In this document: positions 1-7,900 of the stretch, one piece after another | Layout: each line of letters starts with the position of its first letter | How positions within the stretch are numbered: the first letter of the stretch is position 1 | Origin: Leclercia sp. 29361 | GTDB lineage: Bacteria > Pseudomonadota > Gammaproteobacteria > Enterobacterales > Enterobacteriaceae | Direction: 5' to 3' | Length of the DNA: 64,000 nucleotides | Assembly: GCF_011290365.1 (NCBI RefSeq) | Contig: NZ_CP049786.1 | Coordinates: 2,604,001-2,668,000 of the forward strand | Program-made: the position numbers and the translations under genes | Notes under the pieces: generated by a model | The model's database searches: none | What the model was told of the DNA's origin: nothing | What the model saw: the letters and a program-made list of their open reading frames with translations, nothing else

Positions 1-1
1 A

Positions 2-262
2 ACGGCTCAGTACCAGTTTGATTCCGGCCTGCGTCCGGTGGTCTCTTACCTGCAGTCTAAAGGTAAAGACCTGGGCAATGGTCAGGGCGATCAGGATCTG
101 GTTAAATATGCTGAAGTCGGTGCGGTTTACTACTTCAACAAAAATATGTCTACCTACGTTGATTATAAAATCAACCTGCTGGATGAAGACGAGCAGTTCT
201 ACAAAGACAATGGCATCGGCACCGATGACATCGTCGCCGTCGGTCTGGTTTACCAGTTCTGA
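2..262 (+). CDS. General porin (OmpC/OmpF/OmpN family), C-terminal part only
   Basis: Last 86 residues of an outer-membrane trimeric porin; the start lies before the window. The visible part alternates hydrophobic and polar residues as in beta strands, has the typical [19 protein letters not shown] strand pair and ends in the sequence VGLVYQF. A C-terminal phenylalanine is the BAM-recognition signature of outer-membrane porins. The family lets small hydrophilic solutes diffuse through the outer membrane. Position near ttcA and residue pattern suit OmpN or a related OmpC-like porin, but 86 residues do not decide between them, so no symbol is given. A hairpin terminator follows directly. Confidence 0.9.
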   Translation, partial: TAQYQFDSGLRPVVSYLQSKGKDLGNGQGDQDLVKYAEVGAVYYFNKNMSTYVDYKINLLDEDEQFYKDNGIGTDDIVAVGLVYQF

Positions 263-267
263 TGAAA

Positions 268-293
268 TTAGCCCGCGTTACGGCGCGGGCTAA
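268..293 (+). terminator. Hairpin terminator after the porin gene
   Basis: Nine-base inverted repeat TTAGCCCGC / GCGGGCTAA around an 8-base loop, starting 5 bases after the porin stop codon. The following T-tract is weak (cgcttta), so termination may be partial. Confidence 0.7.
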
Positions 294-398
294 CGCTTTA
301 TATCCCTTGCCGCCTTGCCTTCAAATTTTGTTGCGCCGCTTAACCTTTCTGATACAAGATAAATCTCATGTCTGCCCGGCTGTAGAGGACTCGCTATC

Positions 399-611
399 GT
401 GAACCACCATTCTGTTAAATCTTCGCGCATCGCCTCGATTGCCTACGATACAAGCAACGAGACGCTGGAAGTCCGTTTTCGGGATCACAGCGCCTGGCAA
501 TATCAGTCCGTGCCTGTGCGTATTTTTAACGATTTCCTGAGTGTGGTTTCAAAGGGACGTTTCTATGACGGGGTAGTGAAAGGCAAATTCAAAGAGAGAA
601 AAATTGCTTGA
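399..611 (+). CDS. KTSC-domain small protein
   Basis: A 70-residue cytoplasmic protein that matches the KTSC domain in length and layout: SSRIASIAYD, then a strand ETLEVRFRD, then the aromatic WQYQSVPVRIFNDF segment. KTSC domains occur alone or fused to nucleic-acid and toxin-related enzymes; their biochemical role is not established, so no function is claimed. The start is a GTG at 399 with GAGGA about 10 bases upstream; no ATG gives a better start. It is a single gene, with its own 5' region after the porin terminator, and it is convergent with the GFA-family gene that follows. Confidence 0.75.
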   Translation: MNHHSVKSSRIASIAYDTSNETLEVRFRDHSAWQYQSVPVRIFNDFLSVVSKGRFYDGVVKGKFKERKIA

Positions 612-659
612 TCGCACATCCCCTGTGCTCATGACCTGCCCTGATAAATGTCTGCACTA

Positions 660-1070
660 TCAGTCGGTAGCGCGATAGCTCAGCACACCGGCCACACCGC
701 CACCCCCGTCGTTAGGGTGGTCTCTTCCCTCCATCACCAGCACCTCCGGGAAATCAAACGGCGAGACGCCCTCAAGGCAGGCGACGTTGACGCCATACTG
801 ATCTGGCGTTGAACGACGCTGGTGGAAGGTGTAAATCCCGCAGACCGAACAAAAATAGTGCACTGCCGCCCGGGTGTTAAACCGGTACTCGGTCAGCAGC
901 GACGCGCCCTGAATAATGTCCAGCCCGGATAACGGCGCGGAGACCGCGATTGCCCCGCGCATCCGGCAGAACGAGCAGTTACAACGCCGGATAGTGTTGA
1001 ACCCGTCCGAGAGTTCAACGGTAAACCTGACCGCACCACAGTGGCACTGGCCAGAGACTTTATTTGCCAT
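660..1070 (-). CDS. GFA-family (CENP-V/GFA domain) zinc protein
   Basis: A 136-residue protein with the cysteine pattern of the glutathione-dependent formaldehyde-activating (GFA/CENP-V) fold: GQCHCGAVRF at residues ~8-17, CNCSFCRMRG around 31-40 and YFCSVCGIYTFH around 74-85. These cysteines bind zinc in the family. The family is named for an enzyme that speeds formation of S-hydroxymethylglutathione, but most bacterial members are uncharacterised, so the substrate here is unknown. The start at 1070 was chosen because AAGGAG lies 6 bases upstream; an upstream in-frame ATG at 1094 lacks this. It stands alone between a convergent KTSC gene and the exported-protein gene upstream. Confidence 0.85.
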   Translation of the reverse strand: MANKVSGQCHCGAVRFTVELSDGFNTIRRCNCSFCRMRGAIAVSAPLSGLDIIQGASLLTEYRFNTRAAVHYFCSVCGIYTFHQRRSTPDQYGVNVACLEGVSPFDFPEVLVMEGRDHPNDGGGGVAGVLSYRATD

Positions 1071-1167
1071 AACTGGCTCCTTTCCGATAAGCATGACTCG
1101 CCTGAACGGCGTGACGGAACGCCGCGTACCGGCTAAGTGTAAGCCAGCCTCCCCCCCTGCGCCGTTA

Positions 1168-1674
1168 TCAGCGGCGGCTAAATTCCTGCGCGCTCTTTTT
1201 CAGCCAGGCCTCCTGGAAGAGTTGTTCTGAGTAGGTGAGTTTCATGACGGGTGCTAAATACGGGGCATCGAGCTCGATTAAATCATTTTCATTCTGGTAT
1301 TTGGCGTATTTGTCACCGGCGAAAGAGATCTGTTTTTTCAGCGCCACATATTTATGCTCGAGCATACTCTGAACTTCATCAAATCGTGTCTTATCCAGCT
1401 CAAGCATAATCGCGGTGATCCTTCCCGCTTGATTGAAGATAACCGCATTATTTTTTGCGCCCTCTAATCCCAGTTCATTATTGGGAATAGAGAAAATATC
1501 ACCGTCGCTCCACTTACTACGCCCCTCATGCTGGGCGGAAGGATAGGCTTTAATGAACTGCTGCAGCGTGGTTTTACCTAACGTCAGTCCCATCGCCGTG
1601 GTATCTGCTTTTGCGGATGAAAATACTGCCAGTAAAACAAACATACCTATCAGTAATTGCCACTGTTTACCCAT
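1168..1674 (-). CDS. Small exported protein of unknown function
   Basis: A 168-residue protein with a clear Sec signal peptide: MGKQWQLL, a hydrophobic stretch IGMFVLLAVFSS and a likely signal peptidase I site after AKA (residue ~23). The mature part is about 145 residues, charged, with no cysteines and no motif I recognise; it is probably periplasmic. The start at 1674 has GAGGTG 6 bases upstream; an upstream in-frame GTG at 1683 would lie inside that ribosome binding site. It is followed on the same strand by the GFA-family gene at a distance of ~97 bases, so a shared transcript is possible but not shown. Confidence 0.7.
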   Translation of the reverse strand: MGKQWQLLIGMFVLLAVFSSAKADTTAMGLTLGKTTLQQFIKAYPSAQHEGRSKWSDGDIFSIPNNELGLEGAKNNAVIFNQAGRITAIMLELDKTRFDEVQSMLEHKYVALKKQISFAGDKYAKYQNENDLIELDAPYLAPVMKLTYSEQLFQEAWLKKSAQEFSRR

Positions 1675-1851
1675 CGTTAGCACCTCATCGTATCAGTCGT
1701 GTTTTTGCTGACTATCGCCTTCAGTACCTGTCTCTTCTCTATCGTACAGAATTGATCTTCAACAACACATGGGCCTTTTTGATGAGTACGCAAGGACGAT
1801 ACAGCACTACTTACTGAGCGCCGTCAGGGTGGCGCGGGCGGGTGAAGGCAT

Positions 1852-1879
1852 AAAAAAGCCACCAGCAAATGCCGGTGGC
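1852..1879 (-). terminator. Rho-independent terminator for the 25-residue ORF
   Basis: On the minus strand, GCCACCGGC-ATTT-GCTGGTGGC forms a 9-bp stem with a 4-base loop, followed by six T. It lies 21 bases after the stop of the small ORF at 1901-1978, so the two probably form one short transcription unit. Confidence 0.85.
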
Positions 1880-1900
1880 GTGGGCATGACGCACGGTCAG

Positions 1901-1978
1901 CTATTTTTTGACGGGTTGGGGCTTTTTATCGCCCGACTCCGGGGCCTCGCGTGGGTCATCTTTTTCAACATACTGCAT
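1901..1978 (-). CDS. Putative 25-residue charged small protein
   Basis: A 25-codon ORF beginning MQYVEKDD and ending KKPQPVKK, very rich in K, D, E and P, with no membrane segment. Two things support it as a gene: a strong GGGAGGT ribosome binding site 4-5 bases before the ATG and a T-tailed terminator 21 bases after the stop. An in-frame upstream ATG at 2113 would give 70 residues with a cysteine-containing N-terminus and a weaker AGGT site; I prefer the short form, but the long one is possible. I do not recognise the product. It lies divergent to ttcA. Confidence 0.45.
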   Translation of the reverse strand: MQYVEKDDPREAPESGDKKPQPVKK

Positions 1979-2189
1979 GACTACCTCCCGTTTTATGGAT
2001 GGACTACAACTATAGCGTCTATTGTTTAAAACCAGCCAGGCGGCAGGCGTTTGCTGTAAAACGTGCTGACATTCACCGCCGTAATCCGTACCATACACGC
2101 CATACTTTTTCATGTTGACCTGCTGCCCCCCATCTTAACGGTGGGCCGCCTGGGCGGCTTTAGCCACAAACGAATTGAGCCACTATTAA

Positions 2190-3125
2190 ATGTCGCAAAA
2201 TCAAGAAATTACCAAGAAAGACCAGTACAACCTCAACAAACTGCAAAAGCGTCTGCGCCGTAACGTAGGCGAAGCCATTGCGGATTACAACATGATTGAA
2301 GAAGGCGACCGCATCATGGTCTGCCTGTCTGGCGGCAAAGACAGTTACACCCTGCTCGAAATCCTGCGCAATCTTCAGCAAAGCGCACCGGTCAATTTCT
2401 CATTAATTGCCGTCAACCTGGATCAGAAGCAGCCAGGATTCCCGGAACATATCCTGCCGGAATACCTGGAGCAGCTGGGGGTTGAGTACAAAATTGTCGA
2501 AGAGAACACCTACGGCATCGTCAAAGAGAAGATCCCCGAAGGCAAAACCACCTGCTCGCTCTGCTCCCGCCTGCGTCGTGGCATTCTGTATCGCACGGCT
2601 ACCGAGCTGGGCGCGACCAAAATTGCTCTCGGTCACCACCGGGATGACATCTTACAGACGCTGTTCCTGAACATGTTCTACGGCGGCAAAATGAAAGGCA
2701 TGCCACCGAAGCTGATGAGCGATGACGGGAAGCACATTGTGATCCGTCCCCTCGCCTACTGCCGCGAGAAGGACATCGAGCGTTTTTCCGAGGCGAAAGC
2801 CTTCCCGATCATTCCGTGCAACCTGTGTGGCTCCCAGCCAAACCTGCAGCGTCAGGTGATTGGCGATATGCTGCGCGACTGGGACAAACGTTACCCGGGC
2901 CGCATCGAAACCATGTTCAGCGCGATGCAGAACGTGGTGCCTTCGCACCTGAGTGATATTAACCTGTTTGATTTCAAAGGCATTAAGCACGGTTCAGAAG
3001 TGGTGAACGGTGGCGATCTGGCATTCGATCGCGAAGAGATCCCGATGCAGCCAGCGGGCTGGCAGCCGGAAGAAGATGACACTCAGCTGGACGAGATGCG
3101 TCTGAACGTTATTGAAGTGAAGTAA
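2190..3125 (+). CDS. ttcA: tRNA 2-thiocytidine(32) synthetase TtcA
   Basis: TtcA makes 2-thiocytidine at position 32 of certain tRNAs, using ATP to adenylate the base and an iron-sulfur cluster for thiolation. The 311-residue length matches the family. The PP-loop ATP-binding motif SGGKDS is at residues 47-52. The cluster-binding cysteines are present in [10 protein letters not shown] (~122-125) and the later CNLCGS. The tail after residue ~265 is acidic and poorly structured, as in relatives. The gene faces dbpA tail to tail across a strong hairpin, the same pairing as in E. coli. The annotation is secure. Confidence 0.97.
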   Translation: MSQNQEITKKDQYNLNKLQKRLRRNVGEAIADYNMIEEGDRIMVCLSGGKDSYTLLEILRNLQQSAPVNFSLIAVNLDQKQPGFPEHILPEYLEQLGVEYKIVEENTYGIVKEKIPEGKTTCSLCSRLRRGILYRTATELGATKIALGHHRDDILQTLFLNMFYGGKMKGMPPKLMSDDGKHIVIRPLAYCREKDIERFSEAKAFPIIPCNLCGSQPNLQRQVIGDMLRDWDKRYPGRIETMFSAMQNVVPSHLSDINLFDFKGIKHGSEVVNGGDLAFDREEIPMQPAGWQPEEDDTQLDEMRLNVIEVK

Positions 3126-3131
3126 TCGTTA

Positions 3132-3159
3132 AGCGTCTCAGCGATCGCGCTGAGACGCT
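3132..3159. terminator. Bidirectional hairpin between ttcA and dbpA
   Basis: Perfect 12-bp inverted repeat AGCGTCTCAGCG / CGCTGAGACGCT with a 4-base loop, between convergent ttcA and dbpA stop codons. No long T-tract on either side, so it may act as a roadblock or RNA-stabilising hairpin as well as a terminator. Confidence 0.7.
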
Positions 3160-3170
3160 CTCCCGCCCGC

Positions 3171-4544
3171 TTATTTCAGCAGACGAACCTTGCAGGTTTT
3201 GCCTTTAATCTTGCCGTTTTGCAGCTGTTTCCACGCTTTTTGTGCCACTGACTGACGCACCGCCACATACACGTGCGCCGGATGCACCGCGATTTTGCCG
3301 ATATCGGCACCATCCAGCCCAATATCACCCGTCAGCGCACCCAGCACATCACCCGGACGCATTTTGGCTTTTTTACCGCCGTCGATACAGAGCGTCACCA
3401 TCCCGGCAACCAGCGGCACAACGCTGACGTTGGCCGGAGCATCGACCCAGTTGAGCTTAATTTGCAGCATTTCCGCCAGGATATTGGCGCGCTGCGCCTC
3501 TTCCGGGGCGCAGAAGCTGATCGCCAGACCGCTGTTACCGGCACGGGCAGTACGGCCGATACGGTGAACGTGAACTTCCGGATCCCACGCCAGCTCGTAG
3601 TTCACCACCAGCTCGAGGGATTTGATGTCCAGACCGCGGGCGGCCACGTCGGTCGCCACCAGCACGCGGGCGCTGCCGTTGGCAAAACGCACCAGGGTCT
3701 GATCGCGATCGCGCTGCTCCAGGTCGCCATGCAGCGACAGTGCGCTCTGTCCGGCTTCGGTCAGGGCATCACATACCGCCTGGCAATCTTTTTTAGTATT
3801 ACAGAACACCACGCATGAGGCCGGCTGATGCACGCTGAGCAGCTTTTGCAGCAGCGGGATTTTGCCTCGCTGGGTGGTATCGAAGAACTGCTGTTCAATT
3901 GCCGGCAGCGCGTCGACGGTGTCGATTTCGATGGCGATCGGGTTTTGTTGCACGCGGCCGCTGATGGCGGCAATCGCCTCTGGCCAGGTAGCAGAGAACA
4001 GCATGGTCTGACGCGACGGCGGTGCGAAGCGGGTCACCTCGTCGATGGCCTCGCTAAAGCCCATATCCAGCATCCGGTCAGCTTCATCCAGCACCAGCGT
4101 CTGCAGCGCCTCGAGGGAGACGGTGCCCTTTTGCAGGTGATCGAGCAAACGCCCCGGGGTGGCGACGATGATGTGCGGCGCATGCAGCAACGAGTCGCGC
4201 TGGGCGCCGAACGGCTGACCACCGCAGAGGGTTAAAATTTTGGTGTTGGGCAGAAAACGCGCCAGACGACGTAACTCAGCCGCGACCTGATCCGCCAGCT
4301 CGCGCGTCGGGCAAAGCACCAGAGACTGGGTCTTATAAAGGGTGGCGTCGATATGCTGTAACAGCCCGAGGCCAAACGTTGCCGTTTTGCCACTGCCGGT
4401 TTTCGCCTGTACGCGGACATCGTGTCCTTCCAGGATCGCTGGCAGGGCGGCAGCTTGTACAGGGGTCATCGTCAGGTAACCCAACTCGTTAAGGTTATCG
4501 AGTTGGGCGGCAGGCAGTACGTTCAGCGTTGAAAAAGCAGTCAC
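3171..4544 (-). CDS. dbpA: ATP-dependent RNA helicase DbpA
   Basis: DbpA is a DEAD-box helicase that acts on 23S rRNA hairpin 92 during 50S ribosome assembly. The order of motifs is complete: Q-motif region MTPVQAAALPAI, Walker A AKTGSGKT, PTRELA, DEAD box in VLDEADRMLD, SAT, then the second RecA domain ending HRIGRTARAG. The C-terminal ~75 residues form the RNA-binding domain that gives DbpA its rRNA specificity. Total length is 457 residues. The start is the GTG at 4544, giving VTAFSTLNVL, which matches the E. coli N-terminus; an upstream ATG at 4634 would add 30 basic, unrelated residues that overlap the small proline-rich ORF. Confidence 0.97.
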   Translation of the reverse strand: MTAFSTLNVLPAAQLDNLNELGYLTMTPVQAAALPAILEGHDVRVQAKTGSGKTATFGLGLLQHIDATLYKTQSLVLCPTRELADQVAAELRRLARFLPNTKILTLCGGQPFGAQRDSLLHAPHIIVATPGRLLDHLQKGTVSLEALQTLVLDEADRMLDMGFSEAIDEVTRFAPPSRQTMLFSATWPEAIAAISGRVQQNPIAIEIDTVDALPAIEQQFFDTTQRGKIPLLQKLLSVHQPASCVVFCNTKKDCQAVCDALTEAGQSALSLHGDLEQRDRDQTLVRFANGSARVLVATDVAARGLDIKSLELVVNYELAWDPEVHVHRIGRTARAGNSGLAISFCAPEEAQRANILAEMLQIKLNWVDAPANVSVVPLVAGMVTLCIDGGKKAKMRPGDVLGALTGDIGLDGADIGKIAVHPAHVYVAVRQSVAQKAWKQLQNGKIKGKTCKVRLLK

Positions 4545-4572
4545 AGTTATTCTCGCGGTAAAAGACACACAG

Positions 4573-4755
4573 TCAGCAGGCGCGTATCCTCGCAGATCTC
4601 CGCCTCTGATGCGACATTTTAATGGGCACTTCATCCGGTGGCGGATCCGGCATCGGCTGTGGGCGTGGGATCGGTTCGGGAACAGGCACCGGATCGGTGG
4701 GGACCGGGTCCGATTGCCGCGTCTGTTGCAGCAGCAGTGTTAAAAGCATGCTCAT
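4573..4755 (-). CDS. Putative small proline-rich protein
   Basis: A 60-residue ORF with a short hydrophobic start (MSMLLTLLLQQ) and then an alternating proline-acid tract, PVPTDPVPVPEPIPRPQPMP, ending in a basic tail. GGAGGG stands 4-5 bases before the ATG, a near ideal ribosome binding site. It lies between the fnrS terminator and dbpA on the same strand, 28 bases before the dbpA start, so it could be the first gene of a dbpA transcript. The proline-repeat tract is low in complexity and I do not recognise a named family. It could be membrane attached through its N-terminus; that is inference only. Confidence 0.5.
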   Translation of the reverse strand: MSMLLTLLLQQTRQSDPVPTDPVPVPEPIPRPQPMPDPPPDEVPIKMSHQRRRSARIRAC

Positions 4756-4813
4756 ATTACCCTCCAGAAGAGCGGGATGACTCTTTTAGGGTAGTCGCTG
4801 CTGGGTTGCAGGC

Positions 4814-4935
4814 AAAAAAAAGCCGACTTATTTAAGTCGGCGTCGTACGAATCAATTTTGCTATGCAGTAATTCAAAAAAGGAAGTAAGACAATATGGAG
4901 CGCAACGCCCATCGCTTGACGTTGCATTCACCTGC
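4814..4935 (-). ncRNA. fnrS: FnrS small RNA
   Basis: On the minus strand the 122 bases from 4935 to 4814 match the E. coli FnrS RNA as I remember it, nearly base for base: 5' GCAGGTGAATGCAACGTC, the GGGCGTTGCGCTCC hairpin, the TACTTCCTTTTTTG linker and the final GCCGACTT/AAGTCGGC terminator with eight T. Length and position (between zntB and dbpA) also agree. FnrS is an Hfq-dependent RNA made in anaerobic conditions that represses messages for aerobic enzymes, including sodB and sodA. The terminator loop differs slightly (ATTT in place of the E. coli loop), a neutral change. Confidence 0.96.
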
Positions 4936-4970
4936 GGAAGAGATATTGCACCTTATGGGTAAAGGGTTTA

Positions 4971-4984
4971 TTGACCTCGCTCAA
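4971..4984 (-). promoter_or_regulatory. FNR box of the fnrS promoter
   Basis: TTGAC-CTCG-CTCAA fits the FNR consensus TTGAT-N4-ATCAA with one mismatch in each half. Its centre is about 42 bases upstream of the inferred fnrS 5' end at 4935, the class II activator position. A -10 like CAATAT lies at about 4943-4948 on the minus strand. Confidence 0.8.
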
Positions 4985-5030
4985 TTAAAATGGCGTTTCA
5001 GACCTGTCAGAACGACAAAATTGTGCAAAT

Positions 5031-6014
5031 TTACAACCATTTACTGCGATGTAACCACCATGCAACACCACCTATTAAAACCACTAACATGATGCAAAAC
5101 AGTGAGAAGCCAAAGCGGAACTCCCCGCCGGGGATCCCCCCGAGGTTGACACCAAATAGCCCGGTTAAGAAGGTGCTGGGCAGAAAGACCATCGCCATCA
5201 GCGACATGGTGTAGGTTCTGCGGGAGAGCGACTCCTGCATGACCTGAGCGATTTCGTCGGTTAGTATCGCCGTACGGGCAATACAGGCGTCAATTTCATC
5301 GAGTCCACGTCCGAGCCGGTCGGCAATATCCTGCATTCTGCGGCGCTGATCGTCATTCATCCAGGGAAGACGCTCACTCGCCAGTCGGGCATAAACATCG
5401 CGCTGCGGGGCCATGTAGCGGCGCATAACGATCAGCTGTTTGCGCAGCAGCGCGAGGAAGCCGCGAGGGGGAATGACCTGATCGATCAGGTTATCCTCCA
5501 GATCGATAATTTTGTCGTGCAGCTCTTCGATAAACTCGCTGGCATGATCGGTGAGCGCGTCGCAAACATCCACCAGCCAGCCACCGCAATCGCCCGGGCC
5601 GGTGCCCTCTTTTAAATCCCCGACGACATCGTCCAGCGCCAGCACTTTGCGCTGACGGGTGGAGACAATCAGCCGCTCATCCATATAGACGCGCATCGCC
5701 ACCAGCTGATCCGGCCGCTCATCGGTGCTGCCATTAATACAGCGCAAGGTAATGAGCGTCCCCTCGCCCATGCGGGTCACGCGCGGGCGCAGGCTTTCTC
5801 CGGCCAGCGCGTCGCGGACGTTATTGGGCAATAACGGGGTTGAGGCCAGCCAGTGAGCGCTCTCCGGCTGGGTATAGTTCAGGTGCAGCCAGCAGGGATG
5901 TTGCTGATCGATAACATCATTGTTGGTGAGCGGTCTTGCCCCGCCCTTACCGTCGAGTATCCACGCAAAAACTGCGTCAGGAACGTTAACTTCCGATCCT
6001 TTTAAGCCTTCCAC
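5031..6014 (-). CDS. zntB: Zinc transporter ZntB (CorA family)
   Basis: ZntB is an inner-membrane zinc transporter of the CorA metal-ion superfamily. The 327-residue length is exact for the family. A long cytoplasmic N-terminal domain is followed by a helical stalk and two C-terminal membrane helices (about residues 267-290 and 300-322). The family signature GxN is present as FGVNLGG in the loop between the two helices. Older work describes export and newer work proton-coupled import; the sequence cannot settle direction. It is upstream of fnrS on the same strand, as in E. coli, and its transcript would have to pass through fnrS or end at its terminator. Confidence 0.96.
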   Translation of the reverse strand: MEGLKGSEVNVPDAVFAWILDGKGGARPLTNNDVIDQQHPCWLHLNYTQPESAHWLASTPLLPNNVRDALAGESLRPRVTRMGEGTLITLRCINGSTDERPDQLVAMRVYMDERLIVSTRQRKVLALDDVVGDLKEGTGPGDCGGWLVDVCDALTDHASEFIEELHDKIIDLEDNLIDQVIPPRGFLALLRKQLIVMRRYMAPQRDVYARLASERLPWMNDDQRRRMQDIADRLGRGLDEIDACIARTAILTDEIAQVMQESLSRRTYTMSLMAMVFLPSTFLTGLFGVNLGGIPGGEFRFGFSLFCIMLVVLIGGVAWWLHRSKWL

Positions 6015-6142
6015 AGCGCCTCCGCCAGTAGCTGTTCTTTGCTGTCAGTCTAGCCACCCCGGCAGGTTAAGCAACCATTTACCTCGCCATCGCGCTGAAT
6101 TTATTCATAAAAGAGACTATTCCTGAATGGACCCTGACGCAC

Positions 6143-6165
6143 AAAAAAGCCTGGCGAACCAGGCT
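6143..6165 (-). terminator. Terminator after the chemoreceptor-like gene
   Basis: On the minus strand AGCCTGG-TTCG-CCAGGCT is followed by TTTTT. It begins about 19 bases after the stop of the gene at 6184-7302. Confidence 0.85.
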
Positions 6166-6183
6166 CTTATATCTCTTGTGATA

Positions 6184-7302
6184 TCAGGCTCGCGCGGGTT
6201 TGAACTGCCCATCGTATAGTGATGCCGGTTCCAGATGGAAGTTTCGCGTGCGGGCCTGCAGCTCAACTACCTGATTTTTCAGCACCGCCGAGGAGCCGGA
6301 CAGCTCCTCCACCATCCCCACGTTACTCTGGGTGACGTTTTCCAGATCGGTTAACGCCTGAGTGATCTGCGCGATGCCCTTCTCCTGTTCATAGGTTGAA
6401 GTGGAGATCTCATCCATCAGTTTGCTGACCTGCCCGGAGCCGCTAACGATCTCCTGCATGTTCTTCTCGGCTTCAGCGACGACCATCGCCCCCTGGTTAA
6501 CGTTGCTGCTGGTAACGGCGATCAGGGATTTGATGCTTTTTGCCGCCTCGGCACTGCGATGCGCCAGGCTGCGCACTTCCCCGGCCACGACCGAGAAGCC
6601 TTTGCCATGGTCACCGGCGCGGGCCGCTTCGACCGCCGCATTGAGCGCCAGAATATTGGTCTGGAAGGCGATACCGTCGATCATGGTGATGATCTCGGTC
6701 ATCTGCTGAGCGCATTCGGTGATGGAGTTCATGTTGGTGGCGACCTGCCCCATTAGCTCCCCGCCTTTCTGCGCCTGTCGGGTCGCCACGTTGGCCTTCT
6801 CGTTAGCAAGGCGGGTGTTATCGGCAGTGTTTTTAGTGGTGGCGGCCATCTGTTCCATACTGGCAGAGGTCTGGATCAGCGATGCGGACTGCAGCTCTGT
6901 TTTTGCCGCCAGAGCTGAGCTGCGAGCGGCCAGTTGTTCAGAGAGACTCATTGCGGTCGCAGAGGAAGAACGGATCTCGCGCACCAGCGTGGCGATGTTG
7001 CTCGACAGCGTGTTGATGCCCGGAATCAATCGCCCCGCGCAGTTATCACCAAATTCCGGGATCGTGACACCCAGATTGCCGGAGACCACCTCTTCTATGC
7101 TTCTCTTAACCGTATTGATGGGCACGACCAGGTATTGGGTCATGTAAACCCGCAGGAGCACGAACGCGACGACGAATAAAATATTAAGTGCAATTAACAA
7201 AGATGTTTGCGGTGCTAAAAGAATGACTATTCCATCAATTACCAGAAGCACGACTAATAGATAAGAAAGAATAAAGGTTCTTACGCTAATGTTTCTGAGC
7301 AT
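6184..7302 (-). CDS. Methyl-accepting chemotaxis-like protein without a periplasmic domain
   Basis: A 372-residue receptor-type protein. Two membrane segments (about residues 10-30 and 33-52) are separated by almost no periplasmic loop, so there is no external ligand domain. A HAMP-like segment follows (VVPINTVKRSIEEVVSGNL), then a long coiled-coil signalling domain with the highly conserved hairpin tip IAFQTNILALNAAVEAARAG. The C-terminus ends FKPARA and has no NWETF-type pentapeptide, so CheR/CheB tethering is unlikely. It may sense membrane state or a cytoplasmic partner. I chose the ATG at 7302 (MLRNISVRT); a start at 7314 is possible. It has its own terminator and is divergent from dgcM. 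Confidence 0.88.
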   Translation of the reverse strand: MLRNISVRTFILSYLLVVLLVIDGIVILLAPQTSLLIALNILFVVAFVLLRVYMTQYLVVPINTVKRSIEEVVSGNLGVTIPEFGDNCAGRLIPGINTLSSNIATLVREIRSSSATAMSLSEQLAARSSALAAKTELQSASLIQTSASMEQMAATTKNTADNTRLANEKANVATRQAQKGGELMGQVATNMNSITECAQQMTEIITMIDGIAFQTNILALNAAVEAARAGDHGKGFSVVAGEVRSLAHRSAEAAKSIKSLIAVTSSNVNQGAMVVAEAEKNMQEIVSGSGQVSKLMDEISTSTYEQEKGIAQITQALTDLENVTQSNVGMVEELSGSSAVLKNQVVELQARTRNFHLEPASLYDGQFKPARA

Positions 7303-7900
7303 AATATATCCCACAGCGGTATTTTCATATGATAGGGAATATATAGCATTCTGATTTTAATTTTTCACCCTCATTTCGTAGAGACAATTTATTAATCTTA
7401 AAGGCTCTGGAATTTACCTTAAGGAGGAGATAAAACCTGTTTGATCGGGACTCCCATGCATTAACATCTGACAATAAGAAGATTGCATGCTTAATGCCTT
7501 GAAAAGTAGTGGCCCTGATTAATTATACACTTAAGCCGCACGCACGCTTTAAGGCTGTATTCGTTAGCCGGGCTTAAACTATTTTGTGTCGAATATGCTT
7601 TTTATAATTTTTTTGAAAAAAAGCCTAATGTTTTCTTAACCTCAATCCGATACTAAACACATTTTCGTATAAAACAGCACTACCTTTCCTTCGGGCAGAC
7701 AGGAAAATTAATTTAATCAATGCTGCCGACCCGTTGAGAATAAAACTATTCCAGTTGGTAAAATTAATACGAATTTCATACGAATATCACAAAAAAATCC
7801 TGCCTGAGCGAATGAAGTAGAGTATGTTTCAAAGAAGCCCACGCGTTCCGCTCCGCCGTGGTTCTCAGACATTTGATGTGCCGATAAATGAGACTGAGCT
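7303..7900. other. Intergenic region between divergent chemoreceptor-like gene and dgcM
   Basis: About 600 bases, visibly AT-rich compared with the flanking genes, with no convincing coding sequence on either strand. It should hold both divergent promoters. A GGAGGA at about 7424 is not followed by a start codon. I found no sigma-28 type box (TAAA-N15-GCCGATAA) for the receptor gene. ORFs crossing the dgcM 5' part on the minus strand are shadows. Confidence 0.6.

Noticed and set aside
4895..5092. Plus-strand 65-codon ORF with an AAGGAAG upstream
   Set aside because: It is antisense to fnrS and its promoter; the apparent ribosome binding site is part of the FnrS TACTTCC linker read backwards.
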